This document shows, in pieces, positions 1 through 10,704 of a DNA stretch of 64,000 bases. Source of the stretch: Streblospio benedicti (lineage: Eukaryota; Annelida; Polychaeta; Spionida; Spionidae); assembly GCA_019095985.1 (NCBI GenBank), contig CM032660.1:12377866-12441865 (forward strand), in the 5' to 3' direction. Position 1 is the first letter of the stretch; every line of letters begins with the position of its first letter. Made by a program: the position numbers and the translations under genes. The notes below the pieces were generated by a model. That model saw only the letters and a program-made list of their open reading frames with translations, ran no database searches and had not been told where the DNA came from.

Positions 1-366
1 AAGACGATTTTAAAATAAATGTAAGAAATATCTATTTAATACGATGCAAGATAAAAAAAATGAGTTTTGTGATGTAGTACTATGATATCTGTGATCCCAG
101 TTCTTAACTTATTTAGATATTATTTGTTTAATTATTTAGTTTTGTTATTTTATTAGTACAATGTGATAAATTGCCGTCCTGTATCATGTAGTCAATCCAG
201 TGCCACTATGGAAATAAGCAATTGGCTTTATACCAAAGGCTTTTAGTGCTCTCTGTTTTGTAGCATATATGCATTAATCATTTTTTTATTAAATTACTCC
301 TTTTATTCTAATGTTATTTGCATGTATGTGTACAAATAAAATAATTTGAATTGAATTGAATTGATT
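1..366 (+). repeat. probable 3' end of a non-LTR retrotransposon (LINE)
   Basis: AT-rich non-coding sequence ending in ACAAATAAAATAATTTG followed by about three GAATT units (336-362). A short tandem tail after a polyadenylation-like signal is typical of CR1/L2-like LINE 3' ends. No reverse transcriptase is left in the window, so this is the tail of a truncated copy. The family is inferred from the tail only. Confidence 0.4.
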
Positions 367-1433
367 GTAGCAGAGGAAAACGACGAGACCACTGTAGTGG
401 TAGTACTTTAGTACGCCATGGTCGGAGAAAAGGAGCGAGTGGGTGGGTAGGCCTATGACTATGTGCCTAGTAAAGGAATATAGAAACGGTACATAGTAAT
501 GAAAGTATGAACAAATAATTACTAGCCCGGTAGTTGGTAAAGTGCGATATAAAGAGAGCGGTTACTATATGGGTTGAAACTAGCATTTGGTGTAAACATA
601 CAGGGACCATCACATTATTGACTACTCCAGTCACAAACTCCGAATATGAGGTATTGGCTAGTCCCCGAATCATCGCACGCAGGCCGGCCGAAAGATAAAG
701 GTGGTCGTTTTGTAGAGGTGCCACAAATTGTTCCATTATTGCCTTCAATACGCTACGGATTCACTATATTTCTTATTGCACACGTCAATGAGGTAATGCT
801 TTATAACTATACCATTATTGTAACTCTCAATGCACTATATAGTATATACTGTCCGCAAATCGAGTGTCTGCATAAGTCGTTGCTTCCCTGTTTGAATAAT
901 TTATGCAAATTAGTCAAGGCGCGTGGTTAGAGGTATTTGTTACTTAGATCAGCGAGTTGTATATTTGTTCATTTACATAGAAGCGGTTTTGTACCATGTC
1001 AACGCTGAATTCATCGCCATCACCCTTCCAAAATATTAATTACACTAAATAATGAGCATATCTCTCTTAATAATTATAATACATATTACATGAAGTATAT
1101 TAATGCAAGCAAAATGTACTGATAGGTTAGTTCCAAATTCGAAGGGACTGGTTCTTGTTTCTATAAACGTGGTATAGTTTTGTATTTTGAGTCTTTGTGA
1201 TGTAAAAAATATTAATACAATTGCACGTTCTCCGGGGAAAAAACTTAATTAGTGTGAGTATGTACGTTAAATATTTCCCCAATATGTTAGATAGTTGGTG
1301 TGTCTTAATTTTGGAGAAAAAAGCCATTTGCTTTTTTCATACAAATGGCTAATAATATAACAAATTTACATGTTATTATCAGCAAATAGAGGTTCATGAA
1401 ATAAAGTGATAAATAAGAATAATTACCATTTTG
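367..1433. other. intergenic, no supported gene
   Basis: Open frames of up to 94 codons occur on both strands but show no family resemblance, no splice context and no supporting motif. A non-coding first exon of the CENP-B-like gene could lie here but I cannot point to one. Confidence 0.4.
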
Positions 1434-1706
1434 CAATTATATTCTTTTCTCTCTCTCTTCTATGGCGAGCAAGCTCCTACACACTATATTGACCTAGCTT
1501 GAAGACACATCTTCCATTTTGACTATATCAAGGGGCCCAGACGGGACTCTAACTCACGACCCCAAGGTTGTGAGACCAGAATGATACCATCATCCCAAGC
1601 AGCGGGCCACTTAATATAGTCAAAATGGAAGATGTGTCTTCAAGCTATGTCAATATAGTGTGTAGGAGCTTGCTTGCCATAGAAGAGAGAGAGAAGAATA
1701 TAATTG
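1434..1706. repeat. large palindrome with about 105-bp arms and a tRNA-like spacer
   Basis: The left arm (1434-1539) and right arm (1602-1706) are near-perfect reverse complements. I count only a handful of substitutions and one 2-nt length difference in a CT-rich run. The spacer of about 62 bp, read on the minus strand with its GGCCC/GGGCCC ends, looks like a decayed tRNA: an A-box-like TGGGATGATGG, a B-box-like GAGTTAGAGTCCC and a closing acceptor-like pairing. It may be a fold-back element carrying a tRNA-derived core, or a SINE copied into an inverted pair. Confidence 0.7.
1532..1612 (-). other. tRNA-like sequence in the palindrome centre
   Basis: On the minus strand the ends GGCCCGC and GCGGGCC/GGGCCC can pair as an acceptor stem. 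TGGGATGATGG resembles an A box and GTTAGAGTCC resembles the T-loop B box (consensus GTTCGANTCC). The T-loop deviates from consensus (TTAGAG for TTCGAN), so it is probably a pseudo-tRNA or SINE head and not a working tRNA. Confidence 0.35.
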
Positions 1707-1931
1707 TATATACAAGCAAACTTGGGAACAACACATTAGAAAAGACCATTTTATAAGAAAACAATTTTTATAGTGTAACACATTTCATATATGTGTATAT
1801 GTACTAAAACCTCCGAGTAAAACTACCTCCGTAATGAAGAATATATTTTCATAATCCTAACCATGTAAAGATCACTGTTACTGTAGTCTGTCCTCTCTGT
1901 AGCCTGTTACTATTTGTAGTTCAAAAAAATT

Positions 1932-1986
1932 AATATATATATATATATATATATAATTATCTTGCGTATAATGTATAAAAAACTTG

Positions 1987-2036
<50 letters not shown>
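1932..2036. repeat. two (TA)n microsatellites
   Basis: Alternating TA runs at about 1932-1955 and 1989-2036 lie just upstream of the first recognised exon of the CENP-B-like gene, separated by ordinary AT-rich sequence. Confidence 0.9.
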
Positions 2037-2041
<5 letters not shown>

Positions 2042-2085
2042 GTGCATCATAACAATAAACTTTTCATGATGTTTTGCAGATCACA

Positions 2086-5000
2086 ATGCTGTTGAAAGCA
2101 CCTCACAACAGAGTGCATGATGTACTTCGAGAATCCATTATCATGATGTGCCAAAGTGGTATTCCATTTAACACCTCACTTAAAATTACGGTGCGTGTCA
2201 TCTTTTTACATTTCCATACACCAGTCTGGCCCCATAAATGTTATATGATATGATATGTGTTTTGATAATTATATGATCAGGAGTGAATGTATTGTTATTG
2301 TATACTTTTACAGGGTCAGCTAGCTATTGAAGTAGATGGGACTAATGTTGTACTCATCAATATACAAGAAGCCTTGCCTGCTATGACCACTGGTAATTTA
2401 GGTAATATTTTGCTTATAAGCGTCATGTAGAAATATATCAAGGAACAATGTGACCATATTGTTTTCAACGTAACTATCTCGGTCGCCTGGTCATTCTAAG
2501 GTCCAGATGAGGGATGTGGCTGGCTGGCTGCTCCTGTTGTCACATCACAATAACATTTAGCTCTTCCCACTGACCACTTCATGCATTTTTGAAAATTTCC
2601 CACTTCTGAGTTCTCTTGTAAAGGAAATGCTCAATATCACTAGTACATCAATGCTATCAATAGTGTCTTTCTAATATAGATGTTACAATATAGCAATACC
2701 TAGATCCTATGAGAATATACGTCAATGTATGTTAGTGTAGGAGCCACATAGTATAGTGAGGAATAACAGTATAGGGATTAGGGTAAGAACACAGCAGTGG
2801 TTGTGAAATGGTTGGAGCTTTCTAGAGGCTGGAAAGTGGTTCAGAAATGATACCAAAGTGATCAATATTTTAAAGGTGGGGTAAATATAGACGTTACTGT
2901 CAACTTGGGAACACAGAGCACTAAAGTAGTGGGGAAACTTATGTAAAATTAGCAAGTAATGAATGGAGTGATAGCGAAATAATAAAGGTGGGAAACTATG
3001 AGCACCGTAGTGGTAGGACATGACACAGTGATAGGAAAACTGATATGGTAGTGCTGGTTAATAGTAGTAGAGGCAAGATCTATAAGCTAAGACAGAAATT
3101 GATGCTAGAGAAGTATATTGATAATAAACATGATGAGTATTATAGCTTTTTTAAAACTATATTTCACCAATACATACATTGTATAATGTAAAGTGAAAGC
3201 CTAATAGAAATAGCAAACTTCAGGAAGGTTGCCAACTTTGATCAAAAGTATATGTTAACTCCAATTTATTTCATAGTCATAGTGATATTAGATTTTTATA
3301 TTCGCATTCATTTATTTTAGGTGGATCTCATAGTACACTATCCCGTAAAAAAAGAAAATTGAATTCCAAACCATCAAAAGATAAAAACCAAGCTTCAGAA
3401 GAAACTCAAAATGACAGAGAGTTAAACGATTCCACAGATATGACTCCAGGAGATTCAAAATCTGAAGCAGAAATAAATGATGAAAACTCAAGCGATAGAT
3501 ATAAAAATTCTGAAATGGAAATTAAAGAGGAGGTAATGGACGATGATAGTAAGTTTGATACCCAGTCAGAAGTTACAAGTGACTTCACAGCTGAAGGCGA
3601 GGAGATGAAAGATTCCGTTAATGATGAATCGAATAGTGCTGGGGTCAACTTTTCTTCATATTCTACCTCTACTCCCAAAACGAATTTTCCCCCACTGTTC
3701 ATGGCCCCCAAAATAGGTAAGAGTCTTGTGAACGACTATTAAATTGTATGGTGCTCAATTAGAAAATCCTGTTACAAGAGGTTATTTTATGTCTAGATAA
3801 ACAATTTCCGATAAAATACAAGTTGTCAGACAGATATTTTTTGCTGCCATGAAATGACATTCAATGATTAGATATATAATATAATCAATACTATAAAATT
3901 TAAGGTGATGCTGGCGATTCAACATCCACAGATGGGCTAAACCCCACAGAGATTGCACGGCAAGTTGCTAGAAGAATGCTGGCTCTTGGTCAGCTGCCAG
4001 ATACCGTAAGATTTTTTTTCACATAATTCTGCTCCAGGGCTAGGGCTAGGAATTGAAATCTGTGGGATAGAAAATCCCATGCTAGCAAAAAGGATGGGAT
4101 TCTTTCCTTGTGTTATATATCTATGGAACTTGTCTTTTATTTAATGATTATTCAATGTAAACATTATAAAGACCTACATATCTAAATCATCAAGCTTATA
4201 AAAGGGAATGTCTAGATTCGATTAGAAATTAAAGTAAATTATGTAATGTCAATGACTATTCAAAAATATTCATCATATTCAGAGTATCTCTTTCAAAGAT
4301 ACTATTCACATTGAAATCACAACTATTAAATCCATTGTCTTGCACACATAGCAGAATGCGAACATTATGTTCCTTCCTAGAAATTAAAACTTGTTTTTAC
4401 ATCTCAGGTGAATGCGTATGTTGAGTAACTCAGTTAATGTTTGAGAATGATTAGCTTGTATAACTAGTTTTAAATAGTTGAGCATTCTTTCTCATTTGCT
4501 GGTTACAAGCACACACAGACACACAGAGGGTAAAATAGCATACTATTGAAGTGGCAGAGCTTTTAATGCCATGCACTTGCTGTTATGTTAAATATTTTTA
4601 GAGATTGGGCAACAGTTAAAAATGCGATTAACGCCCTCTCTCAATTAACAATTGCTGTTATGATCTATGGGGTATATTAGCGCATAATTAGACTGTACTT
4701 GCGATTTTAAAGATAACACTGCAAATACGCAGCCCAACCTAATCTCTGTACTCATCCATCTTATGTGCTTTGGTTTCAGTCATTCCTTGAATCGCAGAAG
4801 CTACCAAAAGTTCGCAAGCCTGGAAATGAATTGACATTTGCTGAAAAAATAAAGGTTTGTGTTTTCTTTCTGTGTAGTCAATTCTTGTATGATAGTTTGT
4901 AATAAACTCATCATATATTACTTAGGAATTTAGGATCTTCTAAGTGTGACATATAGAAACTCATTACTGATATTTGGCTGGGAAGACATTTAAATGAAGT

Positions 5001-7298
5001 ATTGTAAAATTAGAGTCTGCTAGATAAATTTAGGAGTTTGGAGTTCAGTGTATTTGTTCTTAATTCAGTAAATTTGCGTGAAAGAAGATTTCACTGTTTA
5101 TATTGCAACTGTAGAATTTACATTTGTATATAGGTGATAGAAGCTAGGCAAGAAGGATATAGTTATAGGCAGATCGCAAAGATGTTTGACATTGGACGAA
5201 CTCAGGTATTATAGCATTATTTACCATTACTGCATTTCCATTTACGTATAGGTTATTGAAGCTAGGCAACAGGGATATAGTCAGAGAAAGATCGCCAGTA
5301 TGTTTGACGTAGGACGAACTCAGGTATATTGGTCACAACCAATAGTTGATCAGTTTTTTTTTATGTTGATAATCTTATAGATATACAAAATCAATGTGGA
5401 CTTTTGTAACACACTATGTAGCAATACTAATTGAAGCGATTTAAATTATCATTTGTTTGGTGATGGTTTTCATAATGTTGATTGTTTTAAAAAGGCATTT
5501 ATTTATGTTGTTATTTACAATTTGCAAAATATGTGATTGATCCGAACTGTAGTGTGCTCCATTATTGTTACTAATCCTTTTATCCATAATGAGTCATCAT
5601 ATGCCTACTGATTGACATTTCAGGTTCATCTTATTCTGAGAAGACAAGAAGAGTACCTTCAGTATTTGGAACAAAATGTTGACATGACACGAAAACGTAC
5701 TACAAAGAAAAAGACAAATAACGATGAGATTAATGCTATGGTTTGGCAATGGTAAATTATTTATAATCATAATCAGTGAGAATCAGGGAATGTCTTGAAA
5801 ACTAATGTAGGAAAATTTCCGGGTATTTTATTTTAGGTATAATTTTTAGGGGGAATTCAAGGAATATTTGAAGCAAAATGATATATCTTATTTGTTTTTG
5901 TTTTTTGAATGTAGACAAATTGTAAGAAGCTTAGATGACAAAATACTATATTATATGTTACTGAAAATGTCTCCTTATGAAAGTAGCTCAGTGCTTCTTT
6001 TTGATATCGCAGTGACAATGTTTATTGTTTTTTTTTTTAAAGTTTTGTTATGTCACTTAAAGCTTTGAAAAAAGAAATTCCTGTATGATTGTGAGCCTAG
6101 TAAAATCTGTATCTTATGACTTTTGCTTGTCTCTATTCAGGTATAATGAAGAAACTGCTGTGAAAGGGCCTATTTCAGGACCACGCATACAAGAAAAAGC
6201 ACTTCAGTTTGCACAGGTTTGGCAGTAAAGCTTGAAAATATTACTTTACAGAACACTAAAAATATAGTAAAATAAAATTACCTACTACTTGCTAACAGTA
6301 TCACTTAGTTACCAACATTGGTGTTGCAAAGTGCTCAACTTCAAAGCAAATCTACTTAATGATATTTATCCAAACCATTTTAAAGCATGGGCAACGTTAC
6401 TGTTTTATTCGATTGTTGTAGATTTTATGCTTTTTTTCATCTGTAGTCTAGTTTTGTTAAATTAAATGTTAAAATCCAGAAATATATAAAGGACAATGTT
6501 TAATTTTTTTGCAAATTTGTTTTTTTTTTTAAATAACAATGCTATGCGGTTTTATTTAATGTGTTTCAGGTTCTTGGATTTACCGAGTTTAAAGCATCTA
6601 ATGGGTGGCTGGATTGTTTCAAGCGTCGTCATGGTTTACCCTCTGCTTTGGTACGCAAGGCAAAAGCAGCAGAAGGATCACAGAATTCCACCAGTACAGA
6701 TAACAACAAAAACATTGACAATACTGGACTTGAAACTAAAGATCCAGAAAAGGAATGCACCAAAAATGATACCATGAACAGTGACTCTAATATGTTTCCA
6801 AAAGCTGCAACATCCACAAACCAATTCGAAGATGATTCTAAATTTGGTGAACCACCAAAGTTATCAAGTGAACCGCACAACTTGTCAAGTGAACCTCATA
6901 ACTTGTCAACTGAACCACAAAATTTAAAAACTGAAGCACACAACCTTTCAAATGAGCCACACAACTTAACAAGCGAATCACACAATGTGTCGAGTGAACC
7001 TCCTAAGTTATCAAATGAAACTCCACGATTAGCAAGTGAATCGCCAAAGCTATCAAACGAGACACCAAGATTTTTGGCACCAGATAATTATCCTCAACAA
7101 TCAATGTATAATATTCCCCCTCTTTCCAATCAACCATCTTTCTATTCTTCTCATCAACATAATTTGCCTCCTGGTGGATTTTCTTACCAAACACCATCCT
7201 TTAGTTTTCCTCAGCATCATCGTGATCAGCCTGTTTACAATTTCCCACCAATGTACTATGATTCTTCTATTGATGGACAAATGAACAACAGAAAATAG
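2086..7298 (+). CDS. CENP-B/pogo-type double helix-turn-helix DNA-binding protein (domesticated Tigger-like), 9 coding exons
   Basis: Probable nuclear sequence-specific DNA-binding protein of 589 aa. Exons: 2080-2190 (ATG at 2086), 2314-2401, 3321-3716, 3905-4005, 4780-4854, then either 5134-5205 or 5252-5323, 5624-5751, 6141-6216 and 6570-7298. All junctions are GT-AG and phases add up. Order of parts: an unrecognised N-terminal module of about 60 aa; a basic RKKRKL nuclear-localisation-like motif; an acidic linker with the SUMO-type site IKEE; a CENP-B N-terminal HTH (ELTFAEKIK, the swapped exon, then VHLILRRQEEYL); a Tc5-type second HTH (ISGPRIQEKALQFAQ, FKASNGWLDCFKRRHG); and a low-complexity tail with heptad repeats. 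There is no DDE domain, which Tigger transposases carry after the second HTH, so this looks like a transposase DNA-binding region taken over as a host regulator. The start is the first ATG in the first recognisable exon; an upstream exon may exist. Exact orthology is unknown. Confidence 0.85.
5134..5205 (+). CDS. alternative HTH exon A (24 codons) of the CENP-B-like gene
   Basis: A phase 0-0 exon of 72 nt between TATATAG and GTATTA. It encodes EARQEGYSYRQIAKMFD plus flanking residues and GRTQ: the end of helix 1, helix 2, the turn and the start of the recognition helix of the CENP-B-type HTH. It can join the upstream ELTFAEKIK exon and the downstream VHLILRR exon directly. It is followed 46 nt later by a near copy (5252-5323). 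Confidence 0.85.
5252..5323 (+). CDS. alternative HTH exon B (24 codons) of the CENP-B-like gene
   Basis: Same length, phase and splice-site context as exon A, encoding EARQQGYSQRKIASMFD and then VGRTQ. By my count it differs from exon A at 13 of 72 nt and 5 of 24 residues (E/Q, Y/Q, Q/K, K/S, I/V). Most of the changes fall in helix 2. The 46-nt gap between the exons is probably too short for a spliced intron, which would force the use of one or the other. Confidence 0.85.
6849..7079 (+). repeat. coding 21-bp repeat, about 11 copies
   Basis: Within the last exon of the CENP-B-like gene a heptad of the form S-E-P-x-N/K-L-S repeats about eleven times, for example EPHNLSS, EPHNLST, EPPKLSN and ETPRLAS. 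It is a coding minisatellite in a disordered Ser/Pro/Glu tail. Copies have drifted but the reading frame is kept throughout. Confidence 0.85.
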
Positions 7299-7830
7299 GA
7301 TGTCGTTTCAAGGATTGTAATTGGAATTATCACACTAGTCATGAGTAACCATCAGTTACTTGCCACAATACATGGTACCAGTTCATGTATTTTTGAATTA
7401 TGATGTACACATTTTTTATTCTGAGTATTTGTCGCAAGAAAGTGGTAGATACTCAAAGTATTTTAGTACATGTATTATACAGATTGTGACATTTTGAAAT
7501 TTAAATGGAGATTAATCACGATATATTAAGTAGATTCATTTTATCTCTATACCAATGCTGTTTATATAGATATATAGATATAATTTTATATTATTGTTAA
7601 GATTAATTTTGAAATAGTAATTAGAAGTTTGATAGGTAAACATTGTTGTTAATGTTAATTTTGAAATACTAGTAGTAATGCAGGGGTTTAAAGGTTAACA
7701 TACATTGTAGTATACCCTTTGAACCCTCACATTGAAATGAAAGACTTATAACTCGTTAGTTAATGTGTATAACCAATGTAGTCCTACAATATGTCAGGAA
7801 TGGCAGTAATAAAATACATGTTACAATTTT
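7299..7830 (+). other. 3' UTR and poly(A) signal of the CENP-B-like gene
   Basis: AT-rich sequence after the stop codon at 7296-7298. The canonical AATAAA at 7808-7813 is the first well-placed poly(A) signal I see, giving a 3' UTR of about 530 nt. Confidence 0.5.
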
Positions 7831-8499
7831 ACTTTTCAATGGTTTTAGTTAGAAGAAACAGTCGGAAACAGCACATGCTTGGATTTACTTATATTGGAAG
7901 TACATAGTCATGTTGAAAATGTGCTGCAAAATGAGGAGAATGTGTGATAATTTGCGCCTAATTGAGTTTTTTAATGTCCTCCATCATCTGCAAACTCTAA
8001 TATACATTTCTTGTTAACAGCTATGCCATTCTATTGCTGTTGTTGTTGGGCCTGGATTTAGTGGCGCAAAAAATCTCCATCTAAATGTTATACTTACCGG
8101 TATAGAAAATAATAATACAATAGCTTTTGATAATGTTGATAGCGTAGGTATTTGGATCAACCGGGCTTCAGCTGCGGGCCTTCATTAACATGTTAAATAA
8201 ATCGTAGATTAAACTGATATTTCTGAATGAGATTCAATTTATTGCCCACATTATAGAATTTCGTGATCATTGTCTGTTTTTAGGTCATAACTAGACTGAT
8301 TAAGTCATTGATGGGTAGAGGAAATGCCCATGTTATGGGCAGTTTTCTGAAACATCCCACTTACTATGTAATTTCTTTCATAAATAATGAATACATATAT
8401 GATATTTTAGCAGATAATTAAAGTATAGTTCATATTCTATCTTTTATCAATAATTCAGTCCTTAATTCGTCCAATTATTAAAAATAATAAATATTTAAA

Positions 8500-10445
8500 A
8501 AAAAATGTTTTGATGATTGTTTCCACCTGTACAGGTTCGACGTACAAAATATTGCTCACGTTCTGGACAGGGGACCACGTTCACCAGATTTTCATAACTC
8601 TTTGGACGTGATGTGGACATCATATTGTATGTAACCGGCCCTTAAGCTGTTAATGTTAGTGGACTATATAAGTTTGCGTTTTTGCACCTAGCCATGAAAT
8701 TTGCCAATTAAATCATGCGCAAACATTTCTAGTAATACAGTAATCAATATTGACGAGCAGTATTTTCTCTACAGTAAACTTTGGATTTTGTATAGAAATA
8801 AAAATGTTTGCAGACTATAAATGTTTGCTATTCAATTTTGCGGTTTTTACTGCAAACCACAGAATTCTCAAATTAAATTGTGCGCAAATATTTCTAGCTT
8901 TAAATGGATAGAAAATAATTTCTAGATGAAAAACACAAAATTTAATAGCCACGAAATATTCTAGTTTTACCATACCCATGGGTCTCGGGCGCTGATAGTT
9001 CCAGGAATTGCATCAGTATATTGATTATTACAAGCTGGAGTAGCTACGTTCTGCATCATTGCATGTGATCTTCTAGTCCCATATCTTTGAATACATGTAT
9101 AATTAAACAATGAATATTCTTGTTTAAATATATTCAAATCTATTTGATGCTTTTGACAATAACTTTGATGTATGTGGTATGGATGTACTATGGTATTCGT
9201 TGATTCAAGCTCCATGAATAATATGTTCAACTGGTGCTTAGACTTCAATTAAATATATGTATTGTAACATTGTGCATATCCTCACAGTGCTAGAACATAT
9301 ACTAAAAGATAATCCAAGAAAGATTTACTTGTACCTATATTCGTTTATTCATCAAATTATGCTGAAAATTATTAGTAAAATTATCACTTGCTTCAAAATC
9401 GCAAAATTAAACAGCTGTGAAAATAATTCATGGATCAAAAGCACCGAATTTAAACTTCAAAATTTGAAAGCCAAGAAATATTCTAGTTTTACAGTAAGCA
9501 TAACTAAAGTGTAGATTTTTTACTTGTGAATAAAGTTGAGAACCTATGAATTGCCACTTTGTGCACTTTATCCCAACTTTGAGGACATTGTGGTTGTTTT
9601 GATACTAAATTATGCTAAATATAGGTTTGTTAATGAAGTTGAAGAAATATTTTACCTAATCATAAGCAGACAATTGGTACAGGTATATCAAGACCTGATT
9701 AGACTTTGGTCTACTTTTGAGGACGTGTATGTTTTCATGCAAAATTTTGCTAAAGCTCGTTAATAGAGTTGAGACGAAGTCATCGATGGGTATATGTCAA
9801 CACCTGATTAGATTCTGGTGTACTGTGGCCTACTTTTGATGAAGTTTCGGCAATTTTTTAATACCAGTACTAGATGTTATTTAAGACTTAATTGTGAACA
9901 AATTTTAACAAAAAACTCCAATTCATTGCCATCAAAATTCATCTGATACTGTAAAACTAGAATATTTCGTGGCTATTAAATTTTGTGATTTTCATCCATA
10001 AATTATTCTTACTATTCAATTTTGCGATTTTGGTCCATCCTGCACCTACTTTACATATGCTATTAATGTTTGCTGACTGAGTTTTCGTTTTTGCACCTAC
10101 TCATGAAATTCGCAAATTAAATCGTGCTCAAACATTTCTAGTTTTACAGTACTCCAATGGGATAATTTCAAGAACTAATTGTACACTTCTCTTACTTTCG
10201 AGGACGTTGTGGTTGTTTATAAGAGCTGTGAAGCAGTGACCTGGGTTACGTCGTCAAATTTGACGCGTTTTTTTTAAATCATTTTTTTCTGGTGTGACTA
10301 TTTAATTTTGCAATTTTGGTTCATCCTGAAGCTATTTTACATAGGCTATTAATGTTTCTGGACTTTTTGGGTTTGGGGACTATTACACACGAAATTTGCA
10401 AATTAAATCATGTGCATACATTTCTAGTTTTACAGTATATAACTT
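8500..10445. repeat. cluster of short dispersed repeats with the CTAGTTTTAC motif
   Basis: Several copies of a module of about 45 bp, ending in ACATTTCTAGTTTTACAGTA and preceded by GCAAATTAAATC-like sequence, occur near 8690-8745, 8865-8900, 10105-10152 and 10390-10437. Inverted or partial copies lie near 8950, 9480 and 9950. A second shared module containing AAGTCATTGATGGGT and TTTGAGGACGT appears near 8300, 9700-9790 and 10460-10530. The same CTAGTTTTAC module recurs at 29575-29625. These look like pieces of a small non-autonomous transposon family; no coding capacity is visible. Confidence 0.65.
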
Positions 10446-10704
10446 TTCAGTCAGAATTGATAAGTCATTGATGGGTTTATTTAGACCAGGTTTTATTTTG
10501 GTGTACTTTGGTTCTCACTTTTGAGGACGTATGTATTTCCATGTAGAATCTTTGCAAAAATCAAGCTTGTGACAGCAGAGCAAGGGGAGACTTGTTTTTC
10601 TAACAAGTTTAATTCAGGCCTATATTTAACAAACAACTGAATCCTTACAACCTTAAATTGTTATTCTGGCGTAATTATAGATACAAGAAACTACAATATT
10701 TGGT

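Noticed and set aside
646-930. Open frame of 94 codons (+) overlapped by one of 93 codons (-)
   Set aside because: No similarity I recognise, no splice context linking it to the CENP-B-like gene, and unremarkable composition. Probably chance.
2722-3021. 99-codon minus-strand frame in an intron of the CENP-B-like gene
   Set aside because: No start context, no homology recognised, and the sequence looks like ordinary AT-rich intron.
5206-5251. Possibility that exons A and B are both included in one transcript
   Set aside because: The frame would allow it, but a 46-nt intron is below the usual metazoan splicing limit, so I treat mutual exclusion as the main reading.
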